Origin: Serratia marcescens | GTDB lineage: Bacteria > Pseudomonadota > Gammaproteobacteria > Enterobacterales > Enterobacteriaceae | DNA length: 64,000 bases | Direction: 5' to 3' | Assembly (NCBI RefSeq): GCF_029846115.1 | Contig: NZ_JARVZZ010000001.1 | Coordinates: 4,092,001-4,156,000 of the forward strand | Shown here: positions 26,231 through 35,052 of the stretch, piece by piece | Numbering within the stretch: position 1 is the first letter of the stretch | Layout of the letters: each line of letters starts with the position of its first letter | Notes under the pieces: model-generated | What the model was told of the DNA's origin: nothing | Seen by the model: the letters and a program-made list of their open reading frames with translations, nothing else | The model's database searches: none | Program-made: the position numbers and the translations under genes

Positions 26231-26338
26231 CTGAATAACGTGATTACCCTGTCAGCCACGCAGAAATCATTTCCCTTCCGGGGTCATCGTCCATAACGCC
26301 TCCTTAATGCTCCGCGTTATTCAGGCGTGCCTGAATAA
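26231..26338 (-). promoter_or_regulatory. mgtA leader: mutually exclusive stems around a mini-ORF
   Basis: On the minus strand, stem A is TTATTCAGGC (26338-26329) with GCCTGAATAA (26326-26317). Stem B is CTGAATAACG (26324-26315) with CGTTATTCAG (26240-26231). Bases 26317-26324 are shared, so only one stem can form at a time. Stem B encloses the mini-ORF at 26244-26294, and its 3' arm starts three bases after the ORF's stop codon, where a terminating ribosome would mask it. A further palindrome ACTCTGCGCAGAGT lies at 26196-26209. The layout parallels enterobacterial mgtA leaders; regulation is inferred. Confidence 0.6.
26244..26294 (-). CDS. acidic 16-residue leader peptide before mgtA
   Basis: Encodes MDDDPGREMISAWLTG. 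TAAGGAGG (26306-26299) stands four bases before the ATG, the best ribosome-binding sequence in the locus. The Asp-Asp-Asp-Pro start recalls the acidic/proline N-terminus of MgtL, whose nascent chain destabilises ribosomes at low Mg2+ and raises mgtA expression. Size, place and acid-Pro start fit; the sequence itself is not recognisably homologous to MgtL. Confidence 0.55.
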   Translation of the reverse strand: MDDDPGREMISAWLTG

Positions 26339-26380
26339 ACCTGAACATATAATCAAGTTAGTAAATATTTATATCATTAA

Positions 26381-27079
26381 TCAGACCGGTAATTCGGACG
26401 CGACGCGCCAGCGAACGGCACTCACGCTTTTTTCCAGACTGACACGGCAGACAATACCTTCAATTTCTTTTTGCGCAGCCGGTGTAGCGGTAATTTCCGC
26501 GCACACTTCCAATTGACCCGGGCTGGAAATATCGGCGCTGCGCAAGGATTGCAACCGCAAGGCGACGCCGTTCAGCGCCTGCAGAATCAGGGTGCGCACC
26601 AGAATTTCATCCTGTTCGCCGCAGGTCACCTGAATGCGATAGCACAGTTCCAGATCGGTCGCCTGCTGATGCGGCTGCAGGTTGATGCGCTGCGCGGCCT
26701 CGCGCAGCAGGATATTGGCGCACAGGATCACCAGCGTGGCGACCACCGCATCCCAATGCTGGCCCAGGCCGCACAGGACGCCGATCCCCGCCGAACACCA
26801 CAGCGTGGCGGCGGTGTTGAGGCCGCGAATGTTCAGCCCTTCACGCATGATAACGCCGGCGCCGAGGAAGCCGATACCCGAGACGATCTGCGCGGCCACG
26901 CGGCCGGCGCTGGCCGGATCGGTGGACATGGAGCTGAGAATAAAGACTGCCGCGCCGGTCGCCACCAGCGCATTGGTGCGCAGGCCGGCCATACGTTGGC
27001 GCCACTGGCGCTCGGCGCCAATCACCGCGCCCAGGCACATTGCCAGCAATAAATTTAAAACGAAAGGAGTCATAGCCAT
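26381..27079 (-). CDS. mgtC: MgtC-family virulence/Mg2+-stress membrane protein
   Basis: A 232-residue protein nearly the same length as Salmonella MgtC (231). The membrane part is nearly diagnostic: GAVIGAERQWRQRMAGLRTN, ALVATGAAVFILSSM, VSGIGFLGAGVIMREGLNIRG and NTAATLWCSAGIGVLCGLG. Residues from about 150 form the soluble ACT-like C-terminal domain. MgtC dampens F-type ATPase and is needed at low Mg2+ and inside macrophages in Salmonella; its role here is inferred from family. AAGGGGA precedes the ATG at 27079. It has a PhoP-box promoter about 330 bases upstream. Confidence 0.93.
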   Translation of the reverse strand: MAMTPFVLNLLLAMCLGAVIGAERQWRQRMAGLRTNALVATGAAVFILSSMSTDPASAGRVAAQIVSGIGFLGAGVIMREGLNIRGLNTAATLWCSAGIGVLCGLGQHWDAVVATLVILCANILLREAAQRINLQPHQQATDLELCYRIQVTCGEQDEILVRTLILQALNGVALRLQSLRSADISSPGQLEVCAEITATPAAQKEIEGIVCRVSLEKSVSAVRWRVASELPV

Positions 27080-27089
27080 GACTGTCCCC

Positions 27090-27242
27090 TTAATTAACCG
27101 CAGGAGATAAAATCATGTGCTGTTTAGCACACGCAAAATCGCGCCGAAAATAAATCAGCGAATCAGCGTGCTGTGCCTGGAGGGAAAAGGCTGTGGCTGC
27201 AGAATACCATAATAACGTCCAACTCAATTCACCTGAAACCAT
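27090..27242 (-). CDS. candidate 50-residue upstream ORF in the mgtC leader
   Basis: Starts MVSGELSWTLLWYSAATAFS and ends ILSPAVN at a TAA that lies immediately before the mgtC Shine-Dalgarno (TAAGGGG). CTGAGG precedes the ATG by four bases. It could couple translation to mgtC, as short leader ORFs do in Salmonella, but the sequence is not proline-rich and codon use is not convincing. It may be chance. Confidence 0.3.
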   Translation of the reverse strand: MVSGELSWTLLWYSAATAFSLQAQHADSLIYFRRDFACAKQHMILSPAVN

Positions 27243-27416
27243 CAGGCCTCAGGAAACGTTTTTATTCGGGTATGCACAGCTCAGGAATAACTGGAGAGGG
27301 GTGCTGCCCGCCGATAACGGCAAGCAACAAATCAGAAGAGAATTGGTCAGCTTGCCTTATTTATTTTATTACAACTACAACTGTCCAATTGGGTTTCTCC
27401 ACCGAAATTTTGGCTG

Positions 27417-27445
27417 AGTATAGTGACGTCGGGTAATGAAGTAAA
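27417..27445 (-). promoter_or_regulatory. mgtC promoter
   Basis: Minus strand TTTACT (27445-27440), 17-base spacer, TATACT (27422-27417). Transcription would start near 27410, giving a leader of about 330 nt. The PhoP box lies 11 bases upstream of the -35. Confidence 0.65.
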
Positions 27446-27456
27446 GGCTAATTTAT

Positions 27457-27473
27457 TAAACGAAAAATAAACT
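27457..27473 (-). promoter_or_regulatory. PhoP box of mgtC
   Basis: Minus strand AGTTTA-TTTTT-CGTTTA, two GTTTA half-sites 11 bases apart, as in the PhoP consensus. Confidence 0.65.
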
Positions 27474-27579
27474 GAAATACCGCAATGATATTCCGATGTC
27501 ACAAATAGAAGACGGCAACATTGGGCGGCAGTGCGCTTATCGGTAAACTGCCCTCCTTCATCTTTCAAGGACGCCCCCG

Positions 27580-29763
27580 ATGAAACACCGACTTTCCCCG
27601 CTCGCGCTCGCGCTGCTCGTCAGCTTTCCCGCCGATGCCCTGTTGCTGCAGCAAGGTGACGCGCAGTTTGAACTCGATCCCGCCACGCTGCGCATTGCCG
27701 CCGGCGCTGTGCCGGTCAATCTGGCGCAGCCCGCGCAACCGGTGGCGGATCTCACCGCGTCGCCACAACGCGCCAGCTGGCGCTGGCCGCAGAGTGCGGT
27801 CAAGGTTAGCGCCAGGTTGGAGGACGGCGATCTGCGCCTGAGCTTCAGCAGCGAGCGGCCACAGCTTCTGACCTGGTATCGTCTGCCGCCGCAGGCGGAA
27901 ACGCTGTTGCTGCCGATCGGCGAAGGCAGCCGCATTCCGCTCGACAACGCGGTCTGGCGCCATTACCTGACGACGGAAATGACGCCGCTGGATACCAACT
28001 GGGATCTGAAGCTGCCGCTGTGGAGCCAGCAATTCCAGGGCAAGGTCTACAGCTGGCTGATGTTGACGCCGTTCAGCAACCGGGTCACCTTCACCGCCGC
28101 GCAGGAAAAGCTGGAGATGCGCGCCGGGCATCAGTTCAACCGCTTCAATCAACAGCAGACATTCGAGGTGCTGCTGCACGTCGGCGGCACGCCGCTGTCC
28201 GGCGCGCGCCGCTACCGCGACTATTTGCAACAAAACGGCCAGTTCAGCAGCCTGCGCGAGAAGATAAAGCAGGCGCCCGAAGGCGAAAAGCTGATCGGCG
28301 CCACCCATGTCTACCTGTGGGGCGATAAATTGCTGGCGGCGGAAGACGTCAAAGATTGGCCGGGGTTGCTGCACTACCTCGCCTCTCCCGCCGCCGAAGG
28401 GCTGCGGCAGAAGATGGATGCCGAGAGCAGAAGGCGCCTGCTGCAGCTGGCGGGCAAAACACCGGAGGGCTGGCAGCAACAGCCCCTGATCGACGGCATC
28501 AACCAGGCGTTGACGGCGCAAATCCCGCTGGGCGCCACGCCGGATGACGCCGATTTTCTGCAGGCGCAGCAGCGCCAGGCCGCTGCGGTTCAGGAGCGGG
28601 CGCAACAGGAACTGGGGCGCTGGTTAACCCCGGCGGACCGTTGGGGGCAAGGGCTGGCCAAACCGGTGATCGACGCGCTGCGCCAGGCCGGCTTACCGCG
28701 CCTGTGGTTGGGCACCGATAACTGGACCGCCGCCTTCCTGCACCCGCAGGCGGTGGCCGCCGCCAAGGCGGCCGGCTATCTGATCGCCAGCTACGACTCC
28801 TACGATACCGCCATTCCACGCGGCGTGAACGACAGCTGGCTCACCGCGCAACTGCCGACGGCGCTGCGGGAAAGTTGCGCCATCGTGCGCGCCGACGGCA
28901 GCAAGAAACCCGGATTCGGCAAACAGGGTTACTACCTCAACCCGGGCTGCGTCCTGCCCTATTCTCAACAGCGCATGCGCGAGCTGGTGCAACTGGCCGG
29001 GTTGAACAGCCTGTTTCTCGACGTGGACGGCACCGGCATGGTCTCCGACGACTATCAGCCCAACCACCCGACCGGCGCGGCGCAGATGGCCGAAGCGCGC
29101 AACGCCAGGCTGGCCTGGTTCAGCACCACTCTTAAGCTGCCGCTCGGCTCGGAGGACGGCAATGCGGTGACCGCCCGCAGCCTGATGTTCGCCCACGGCA
29201 TGGAAACCTGGGGATTCGGCTGGGGCGATAAACAGATGAATCAGGATAAATCCTCGCCCTATTATCTCGGCGCCTGGTGGCCCAACGCCCAACCGGCGTT
29301 TTTCTTCCGCCCCGCCAAGGTGAAGCAGCCTTACCGCACCGTCGAATTCGATCCGCGTTACCGCCTGCCGCTGTACCAGGCCGTTTTCCACGATGCAATC
29401 GTCAGCAGCCACCACTGGAATTACGACAACCTGAAGTTCAGCGACGTTCAGACCACCCGCAGCCTGCTCAGCCAGCTGTATAACACTGCGCCGATGTTCC
29501 ATCTGAGCCGCGCCACCCTGGCGGCCCGCCTGCCGGCAATCAAACGCGCCGACGCCGCCTTCCGGCCGCTGCATCAGGCCCTGTGGGACAAAGCGCTGAC
29601 CGACTTCCGCTGGCTCGATCGGGACGGCTGGGTGCAACAGACGACGTTCAGCGACGGGTCGACGCTGACCGCCAACTTCAGCGCGCAGCCGGTCGCCGGC
29701 ATCGCAGCCCACAGCCTGCGCGCCAAACTGGCCGACGGTCGCACGTTCGACGTTGCGCCTTAG
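27580..29763 (+). CDS. putative secreted glycoside hydrolase
   Basis: A 727-residue protein with a signal peptide (MKHRLSPLALALLVSFPADA). An N-terminal beta-sandwich-like region (to about residue 200) is followed by a barrel-like catalytic part: LIGATHVYLWGDKLL, LPRLWLGTDNWTAAF, LIASYDSYDT, LNSLFLDVDGTGMVSDDYQP and MFAHGMETWGFGWGDKQMNQ carry clustered Asp, Glu and Trp as in retaining glycosidases. Some of these resemble GH101-like endo-alpha-N-acetylgalactosaminidase relatives, but I am not certain of the family. It stands alone, divergent from the mgtC promoter. The likely site is periplasmic or extracellular; substrate unknown. Confidence 0.6.
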   Translation: MKHRLSPLALALLVSFPADALLLQQGDAQFELDPATLRIAAGAVPVNLAQPAQPVADLTASPQRASWRWPQSAVKVSARLEDGDLRLSFSSERPQLLTWYRLPPQAETLLLPIGEGSRIPLDNAVWRHYLTTEMTPLDTNWDLKLPLWSQQFQGKVYSWLMLTPFSNRVTFTAAQEKLEMRAGHQFNRFNQQQTFEVLLHVGGTPLSGARRYRDYLQQNGQFSSLREKIKQAPEGEKLIGATHVYLWGDKLLAAEDVKDWPGLLHYLASPAAEGLRQKMDAESRRRLLQLAGKTPEGWQQQPLIDGINQALTAQIPLGATPDDADFLQAQQRQAAAVQERAQQELGRWLTPADRWGQGLAKPVIDALRQAGLPRLWLGTDNWTAAFLHPQAVAAAKAAGYLIASYDSYDTAIPRGVNDSWLTAQLPTALRESCAIVRADGSKKPGFGKQGYYLNPGCVLPYSQQRMRELVQLAGLNSLFLDVDGTGMVSDDYQPNHPTGAAQMAEARNARLAWFSTTLKLPLGSEDGNAVTARSLMFAHGMETWGFGWGDKQMNQDKSSPYYLGAWWPNAQPAFFFRPAKVKQPYRTVEFDPRYRLPLYQAVFHDAIVSSHHWNYDNLKFSDVQTTRSLLSQLYNTAPMFHLSRATLAARLPAIKRADAAFRPLHQALWDKALTDFRWLDRDGWVQQTTFSDGSTLTANFSAQPVAGIAAHSLRAKLADGRTFDVAP

Positions 29764-29824
29764 CAAGGTCGCCGGCGGTGGGCTACGCTAGGCTATATTT
29801 CCGACGACCCGCAAGGAGTGGCCG

Positions 29825-31210
29825 ATGACGCCTCTGACTCACACTCTGCTCGACGAGATTTGGCAAAGCCTGGGGCAACGGCCCGCCCCCGCCGACCGGT
29901 TAACCGTAAGCGGCGTCGGCGCATTGCCTTCGGCTTTTCCCGTCACCGAATTGGCGACCGCCGCCTGGAGCGCCGCCGGTTTGGCCTGCGCCGAATTGCT
30001 TCGCCGCGAAGCAACCGAAGCACCGCAGGTCTGGATCGATCAACGCCTGGCCTCGCTCTGGTTCGGCTGGACGCTGCGTCCGCTGGGTTGGACGCTGCCT
30101 GCGGCCTGGGACGCGCTGGCCGGCGACTACGAGACGGCGGATGGCTGGATACGCCTGCATACCAATGCGCCGCATCATCGGAGAGCCGTGGAACAGGTGA
30201 TGGGCCCGGCATCGGATAAAGGCACGCTGGCGGCGCGCGTGCTGAGCTGGAAAAAAAGCGAGCTGGAACAGGCAGTGATCGAGGCCGGCGGCTGCGCGGC
30301 CCAAATGCGCTCGGCGGCCGCGTGGCGACAACATATTCAGGGCAAGAGCGTGGCGCTCGAACCCTTGATCCACACCTCGCTGCAGCCGGAAGCGCCGCCG
30401 CCGGGCTGGGCGCTGCCCGTCGCCCGGCCGCTGCACGGCGTTCGGGTGCTGGATCTGACGCGCATTCTCGCCGGGCCGATCGCCACCCGTTTTCTCGCCG
30501 GTTTGGGCGCCGACGTGCTGCGCATCGATCCCTACGGTTGGGATGAACCCGGCGTCGAGCACGAGGTGATGCTGGGCAAGCGCAGCGCGCGCCTCAACCT
30601 GACCAATGCGCACGATCGCCATACGTTTGAACATCTGCTGAGAAACACCGACGTGATCGTGCATGGCTACCGTGCCGGTGCGTTGGAGAAATTGGGCTAT
30701 GGCGCGGAGGAAAGACGCGCGCTGGCGCCGGGCCTGATCGACGTCTGCCTGAATGCCTACGGCTGGAGCGGGCCGTGGCGCACCCGGCGCGGTTTCGACA
30801 GCCTGGTGCAGATGAGCTGCGGGTTGGCGGAGGCGGGCATGGTTTGGCGCAGCGCCAGTTTGCCAGTGCCGCTGCCGGTACAGGCTCTGGACCACGCCAC
30901 CGGCTATTTGATGGCGACGGCGGTGCTGACCGGTATGGCACAACGCCTGAGCCGCGGCACCGGCTACCACGCGCGGCTGTCGTTGGCGCGCACGGCACAA
31001 CTGCTGCTGGCGCATCCCTGTTCGGCAGATTATCGGCCGGAACCGCTGGCGCCGGCCGCCCCCGCCGACGAGGATCCGGAAACAGAACTGACTTTCTGGG
31101 GCGCCGCGCAACGCCTGCGCGCTCCGTTAAGCCTGCAGGGCACGGCGCTGCAATGGGCGCTGCCGGCGACCACGCTCGGCACCTCGCAGCCGGCGTGGCT
31201 GCGCCGTTAA
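29825..31210 (+). CDS. CaiB/BaiF (class III) CoA-transferase family protein
   Basis: A 461-residue protein. The second half begins LHGVRVLDLTRILAGPIATR (about residue 203) and continues FLAGLGADVLRIDPYGWDEP, both strongly conserved in class III CoA-transferases, with RRGFDSLVQMSCGLAEAG as the later motif; the first half is a more diverged lobe, so the gene may be a fused or extended version of the roughly 400-residue family. Such enzymes move CoA between carboxylic acids. The donor and acceptor are unknown. It overlaps by 4 bases the convergent LysR gene. Confidence 0.75.
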   Translation: MTPLTHTLLDEIWQSLGQRPAPADRLTVSGVGALPSAFPVTELATAAWSAAGLACAELLRREATEAPQVWIDQRLASLWFGWTLRPLGWTLPAAWDALAGDYETADGWIRLHTNAPHHRRAVEQVMGPASDKGTLAARVLSWKKSELEQAVIEAGGCAAQMRSAAAWRQHIQGKSVALEPLIHTSLQPEAPPPGWALPVARPLHGVRVLDLTRILAGPIATRFLAGLGADVLRIDPYGWDEPGVEHEVMLGKRSARLNLTNAHDRHTFEHLLRNTDVIVHGYRAGALEKLGYGAEERRALAPGLIDVCLNAYGWSGPWRTRRGFDSLVQMSCGLAEAGMVWRSASLPVPLPVQALDHATGYLMATAVLTGMAQRLSRGTGYHARLSLARTAQLLLAHPCSADYRPEPLAPAAPADEDPETELTFWGAAQRLRAPLSLQGTALQWALPATTLGTSQPAWLRR

Positions 31211-32082
31211 ACCGCCGCCAACTGCTGCTGCAGCCACTGCAGCAACCGTAAGACCGCCGTCGTCAGCCCGGCGGTCTGCGGCCACACCAGATAAACGTCG
31301 TCCTCGCTCAGGCGGCAGGGCGCGGCCAATGCCACCAACCTCCCCGCGTCGATCGCATCCTGCACCAGCAGCTTTTTCGCCAGCGCAATGCCGAACCCCT
31401 GCTCGGCCGCGCGAATCAACAATCCGGCATCGTTGAACACCGCCTGTTGCCGCCCACACCGCGTGCGCCCTTGTGCATTGAACCAGTCGCGCCACGGGCT
31501 GACGTCGTGCTCCAGCAAGGGAACGTCGCCACCGTTCTCGAATGCCGTTCCCCACTGCCGCGCCATGTCCGGCGAGGCGACCGGCAGCACGTCACCCGAC
31601 GCGATGCGCTGGGCCTGCAGCCCCGCCCACTGGCCGTTGCCGATGCGGATCGCCGCATCGAACCCGCGCTGCGACAGATCCTGCAGCGCCAGCGACGCAT
31701 CGATATCCAGCGCAATATCGGCGCAGGCTTCATGGAAGGCCGGCAGACGCGGCAGCAGCCAATAATGAGCAAAAGACGGCAGCACGCTGATGCGCAGCGT
31801 CTGGCTTGCCGCAGCGCGCCGGGCGCGGGCAACGCCCTGTTGCAACGCCTGCAGCGCCGGCTCTACCGCCGCCAGCATCTCTTTCCCGGCCGCATTCAGA
31901 CGCACACCGCGCCCGCGCCGTTCAAACAGCGGGTGGCCGACCGCCTGCTCCAGCAGCTGAATTTGCTGGCTGACCGCGCCGTGCGTTAAATGCACCTGCT
32001 GCGCCGTGGCGCGCAGATTCTCCAACCTGGCGGCGATAACAAAGGTCGGCAAGACATGCAGGGGAAGGCGCTCACTCATCAC
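31207..32082 (-). CDS. LysR-family transcriptional regulator (GcvA-like)
   Basis: A 291-residue LysR regulator. LPTFVIAARLENLRATAQQVHL...GAVSQQIQLLEQAVGHPLFE (about residues 11-54) is the winged helix-turn-helix; FERRGRGVRLNAAG matches the linker. The C-terminal part (RISVLPSFAHYWLLPRLPAF) opens the inducer-binding domain in the GcvA style. It is divergent from the PLP decarboxylase at 32185 with about 100 bases between them, so it probably controls that gene. An alternative ATG one codon downstream is possible. Confidence 0.88.
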   Translation of the reverse strand: MMSERLPLHVLPTFVIAARLENLRATAQQVHLTHGAVSQQIQLLEQAVGHPLFERRGRGVRLNAAGKEMLAAVEPALQALQQGVARARRAAASQTLRISVLPSFAHYWLLPRLPAFHEACADIALDIDASLALQDLSQRGFDAAIRIGNGQWAGLQAQRIASGDVLPVASPDMARQWGTAFENGGDVPLLEHDVSPWRDWFNAQGRTRCGRQQAVFNDAGLLIRAAEQGFGIALAKKLLVQDAIDAGRLVALAAPCRLSEDDVYLVWPQTAGLTTAVLRLLQWLQQQLAAV

Positions 32083-32184
32083 TGGTTAACCATGCTATCC
32101 AAAACGGTTATTTTTCATCGATTTTGACCCGCCCGCAACTGTTCTATGTTTATGCCATCTATCCCTGATGCTTTCGGAGCCGCC

Positions 32185-33600
32185 ATGCACCCACGTTTAC
32201 AACAGGATCTTACACAGTTTCCGCAGATCCTCGACCACACCCGCCAGTTGGCGGAAGATTTTCTGGCCGGGCTGCGTGAGCGCTCGGTCTGCCCACCGCT
32301 CACGCAACAGCAACTGCAACCCGGTGACGATCGGCTGGCGGAAAACGGCGAAGGCGCCCTGGCGGCGCTGGATGATTTTTGGCAACGTTATCAGACGGGC
32401 ATTTCCGCCAGCGCCGGCCCGCGTTATTTCGGCTTCGTCACCGGCGGCGGTACCCCAGCGGCGGTCGCGGCGGACTGGCTGGTTAGCGTGACAGACCAAA
32501 ATAGCCAACTCAGCCATGATACGATCGCTGCGGCGATCGAGCTGGCCGCCGTGACGCAGTTGAAATCCCTGCTGGGCCTGCCGGAAGCGTTCAGCGGCAG
32601 CCTGGTCAGCGGTGCCACCATGGCCAATTTCGCCGGACTGGCCATTGGCCGGCAGTGGCTGGGGCAACAGCACGGCGTGGATATCGCCCAACGGGGCCTG
32701 GCGGCGCTGGGCCCGATCCGGGTGCTGGCGGCCAACCCGCATTCCAGCAGCGTGAAGGCGCTCAGCATGCTCGGCATCGGCCGCGACGCGCTGACGACCG
32801 TCGCCAGCCTGCCGGACTCGGAAGCCATGGATATGGCAGCGCTGGAGCGACAGCTCGCCGCCGGTGAAGGCCGCCCCACGTTGGTGCTGGCCAGCGCCGG
32901 CACGGTCAACACCGTCGCCTTCGACGATCTGCCGCGTCTGCTGGCGCTGCGGGAGCGCTATCCGTTCTGGCTGCATGTCGATGCGGCTTTCGGCGGCGTG
33001 GCGGCCTGCTCGCCGCTGTACGCCCCAAGGCTCGAGGGCTGGCAGCATGCCGATTCCATCACCGTCGATGCGCACAAATGGCTGAACGTACCTTATGACA
33101 GCGCGATCCAATTTACCCGCCACCTGAATCTGCAGATGCAGGTATTTCAGAACCATTCAGCCTACCTGGAAGCGCCGACGCCGCGGCCGGACAACTATCT
33201 GCACCTGACACCGGAAAATTCGCGCCGCTTTCGCGCCCTGCCGCTCTGGCTGACGTTGAAAGCCTATGGCCGCAGCGGCATACGGGATATCGTCGAGCGC
33301 AACGTCCGATTGGCGCAGGCGCTGGGTGCGGCGCTGGCAGCCGACGACGGTTTCCAGCTGCTGGCGCCGGTGAATATGAACGTGGTGTGTTTCGCGCTCA
33401 GCCACCCGCAGGGCGACAGCGAAGCGGCGCGCGATCGCTTTCTCGAGCGCCTTAACCGGCACGGCGTGGTGCGTTGCACCCCGACGACCTATAACCGTCA
33501 GCCAGGGATCCGCGCCGCACTGGTCAACTGGATGACGGAGGAACGGGACATCCGGCTGGCGCTGGACTCGCTGCGCCATTGCCTGGCGGAAACGGCCTAA
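32185..33600 (+). CDS. PLP-dependent group II amino acid decarboxylase
   Basis: A 471-residue pyridoxal-phosphate enzyme. FVTGGGTPAAVAADWL and SGATMANFAGLAIGRQ bind the cofactor phosphate, HVDAAFGG carries the pyridine-contact Asp, and SITVDAHKWLNVPYDS the Schiff-base Lys (about residue 300). The family decarboxylates glutamate, aspartate, 2,4-diaminobutyrate or aromatic amino acids; the substrate here is not clear. ATG at 32185 follows CGGAG; an earlier frame from 32146 lacks a better site. LysR divergent upstream is the likely regulator. Confidence 0.85.
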   Translation: MHPRLQQDLTQFPQILDHTRQLAEDFLAGLRERSVCPPLTQQQLQPGDDRLAENGEGALAALDDFWQRYQTGISASAGPRYFGFVTGGGTPAAVAADWLVSVTDQNSQLSHDTIAAAIELAAVTQLKSLLGLPEAFSGSLVSGATMANFAGLAIGRQWLGQQHGVDIAQRGLAALGPIRVLAANPHSSSVKALSMLGIGRDALTTVASLPDSEAMDMAALERQLAAGEGRPTLVLASAGTVNTVAFDDLPRLLALRERYPFWLHVDAAFGGVAACSPLYAPRLEGWQHADSITVDAHKWLNVPYDSAIQFTRHLNLQMQVFQNHSAYLEAPTPRPDNYLHLTPENSRRFRALPLWLTLKAYGRSGIRDIVERNVRLAQALGAALAADDGFQLLAPVNMNVVCFALSHPQGDSEAARDRFLERLNRHGVVRCTPTTYNRQPGIRAALVNWMTEERDIRLALDSLRHCLAETA

Positions 33601-33613
33601 CGCGCGCGGCGCA

Positions 33614-34318
33614 CTAGCCGAGTTGGAAAGCCTGCAAACGCCGCTCTTGCCGCCCGTCATCGCTGATGTTATCCGGCGACAGCCAGGCGGCAAACGCCGC
33701 GCACCGCGCCGGCCACTCCCCGTCGACAATCGACAGCCAGTCGGTGTCGCGCGTGCGTCCTTTGACGACGACCGCCTGGCGGAACGTGCCTTCATAGCGG
33801 AAACCCAAGCGCTCGGCGGCCTGGCGCGAAGGCAGATTGAGGCTATCGCATTTCCATTCGCAGCGCCGGTAGCCAAGATCGTCGAACAGATGCCGCAGCA
33901 TCAGGAAAATCGCCTCGCTGCCCAGCGCGCTGCGCTTCATCAGCGGCGACCAGTTGATGGTGCCCAATTCGGCCACGCCGTTGCCAGGATCGATGCGCAA
34001 AAAGGCGCAGGTTCCTACCGCGCGCCCATTCGCCCGATCGATCACCACCATCGTGTTTCTGTCTGCGTTGGACGTCTGCGCCTGGAGATAATGCTGGAAA
34101 TCTGCGCGCGACTGCGGCCGTTCCCAAAACAAATAGGTCCAGTCGCGATCGTCCTCGGCGGTTTGATAAGCCTGATAAAGCGCATCCCCCCAGCGCTCGA
34201 GGTTAAGCGGTTCGAGGCGGCAAAACCGCCCTTGCAACGATGTGTGCCCGGGCATGCCTGCCGGCTGCCAATGAGGGAGGGCTTCACCTATCGGCTGCCC
34301 ATACTGATTCCGTCTCAC
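33614..34318 (-). CDS. GNAT-family N-acetyltransferase
   Basis: A 234-residue acetyltransferase of the RimJ/RimL-like branch. LQGRFCRLEPLNLERWGDAL opens the fold, WTYLFWERPQ and VVIDRANGRAVGTCAFLRID follow, and the acetyl-CoA region is GTINWSPLMKRSALGSEAIF with NLPSRQAAERLGFRYEG at the end. It likely acetylates an amine or alcohol of a small molecule; the substrate is unknown. It converges with the decarboxylase. Confidence 0.85.
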   Translation of the reverse strand: MRRNQYGQPIGEALPHWQPAGMPGHTSLQGRFCRLEPLNLERWGDALYQAYQTAEDDRDWTYLFWERPQSRADFQHYLQAQTSNADRNTMVVIDRANGRAVGTCAFLRIDPGNGVAELGTINWSPLMKRSALGSEAIFLMLRHLFDDLGYRRCEWKCDSLNLPSRQAAERLGFRYEGTFRQAVVVKGRTRDTDWLSIVDGEWPARCAAFAAWLSPDNISDDGRQERRLQAFQLG

Positions 34319-35052
34319 CGCGGCATCCTGTTTTTTGAAAGGTGGAGAGGCAAGTTAAAACCAACGCGGGCCAGAGACAACTCCGACCTGCCATTCCTGC
34401 CCCGCGGATCGGGCAGCAGGATGATAGTTTAGAAAAATCACTGAATCACCGTTAAACATTCACGAAAACTATTCCACGTGAAATAAATATCCAGATAACT
34501 CATTGTAAAACGGTGACTTATAGCAACAATTAAGCTACACATTCCGGCCATAATGTTAACTTTTGTTTGTTGTTATGATAAAAAAAGAAATGCTTATCAT
34601 TAGCTTGAGAAGAAAAAAGCACCGCAACATAATGATTTTTATATGTAAAAAACAAAGACCTTCGGGGGAGGCGTTTTTTGACCACTCAAAAAATGCGCTG
34701 AAACACTTCAAAAAAACGACACATGAATTTTTTTTAAGACTTTTCCTAGCAAACTAAAATTTTGTTTCGTGACATGATGAACAGATTCGCGGCAAGCAAT
34801 GCAGACAGGCACGGGCGCCAAGCGCAAATCAGGCTCAACATGCCGAAGCTGGACGGGCAGCAGATCGTTCTGACTTAAGCCAAACTTATAGATTCATGCA
34901 ATTAATAAGTTTAGTATGAAAATATCATTGAGTGACGCCGTGTTTATTGATAGAACACTCGCTACACTGAATTATTGCTCCATTTTGCCTTTCGGCTTTT
35001 TAGGCTTTTTCTCATATTACCGCAGTAAAACGGATTTAAGTGGGGGTGCGAT
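34319..35052. other. AT-rich intergenic region upstream of rcsA
   Basis: No convincing gene. A candidate A/T-stem hairpin (AAAAAAC 34647-34653 with GTTTTTT 34673-34679) may end a transcript. A weak Lys-rich ORF (34575-34757) is not credible. The high A+T content fits an H-NS-silenced region, as at Escherichia rcsA. Nothing matching DsrA was recognised. Confidence 0.5.
35001..35014 (+). promoter_or_regulatory. possible RcsAB box before rcsA
   Basis: TAGGCTTTTTCTCA agrees with TAAGAATATTCCTA at 9 of 14 positions, 39 bases before the rcsA ATG, where autoactivation is known in Escherichia. Weak. Confidence 0.3.

Noticed and set aside
27173..27436. Plus-strand ORFs (87 and 74 residues) opposite the mgtC leader
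   Set aside because: They lie antisense to a promoter and leader with clear function signals, use GTG/TTG-type starts and match no family.
29900..31111. 403-residue minus-strand ORF antisense to the CoA-transferase gene
   Set aside because: Shadow of the real frame; no conserved motif.
34563..34757. 64-residue Lys-rich ORF in the rcsA upstream region
   Set aside because: AT-rich chance frame, no ribosome-binding site of note, no similarity.
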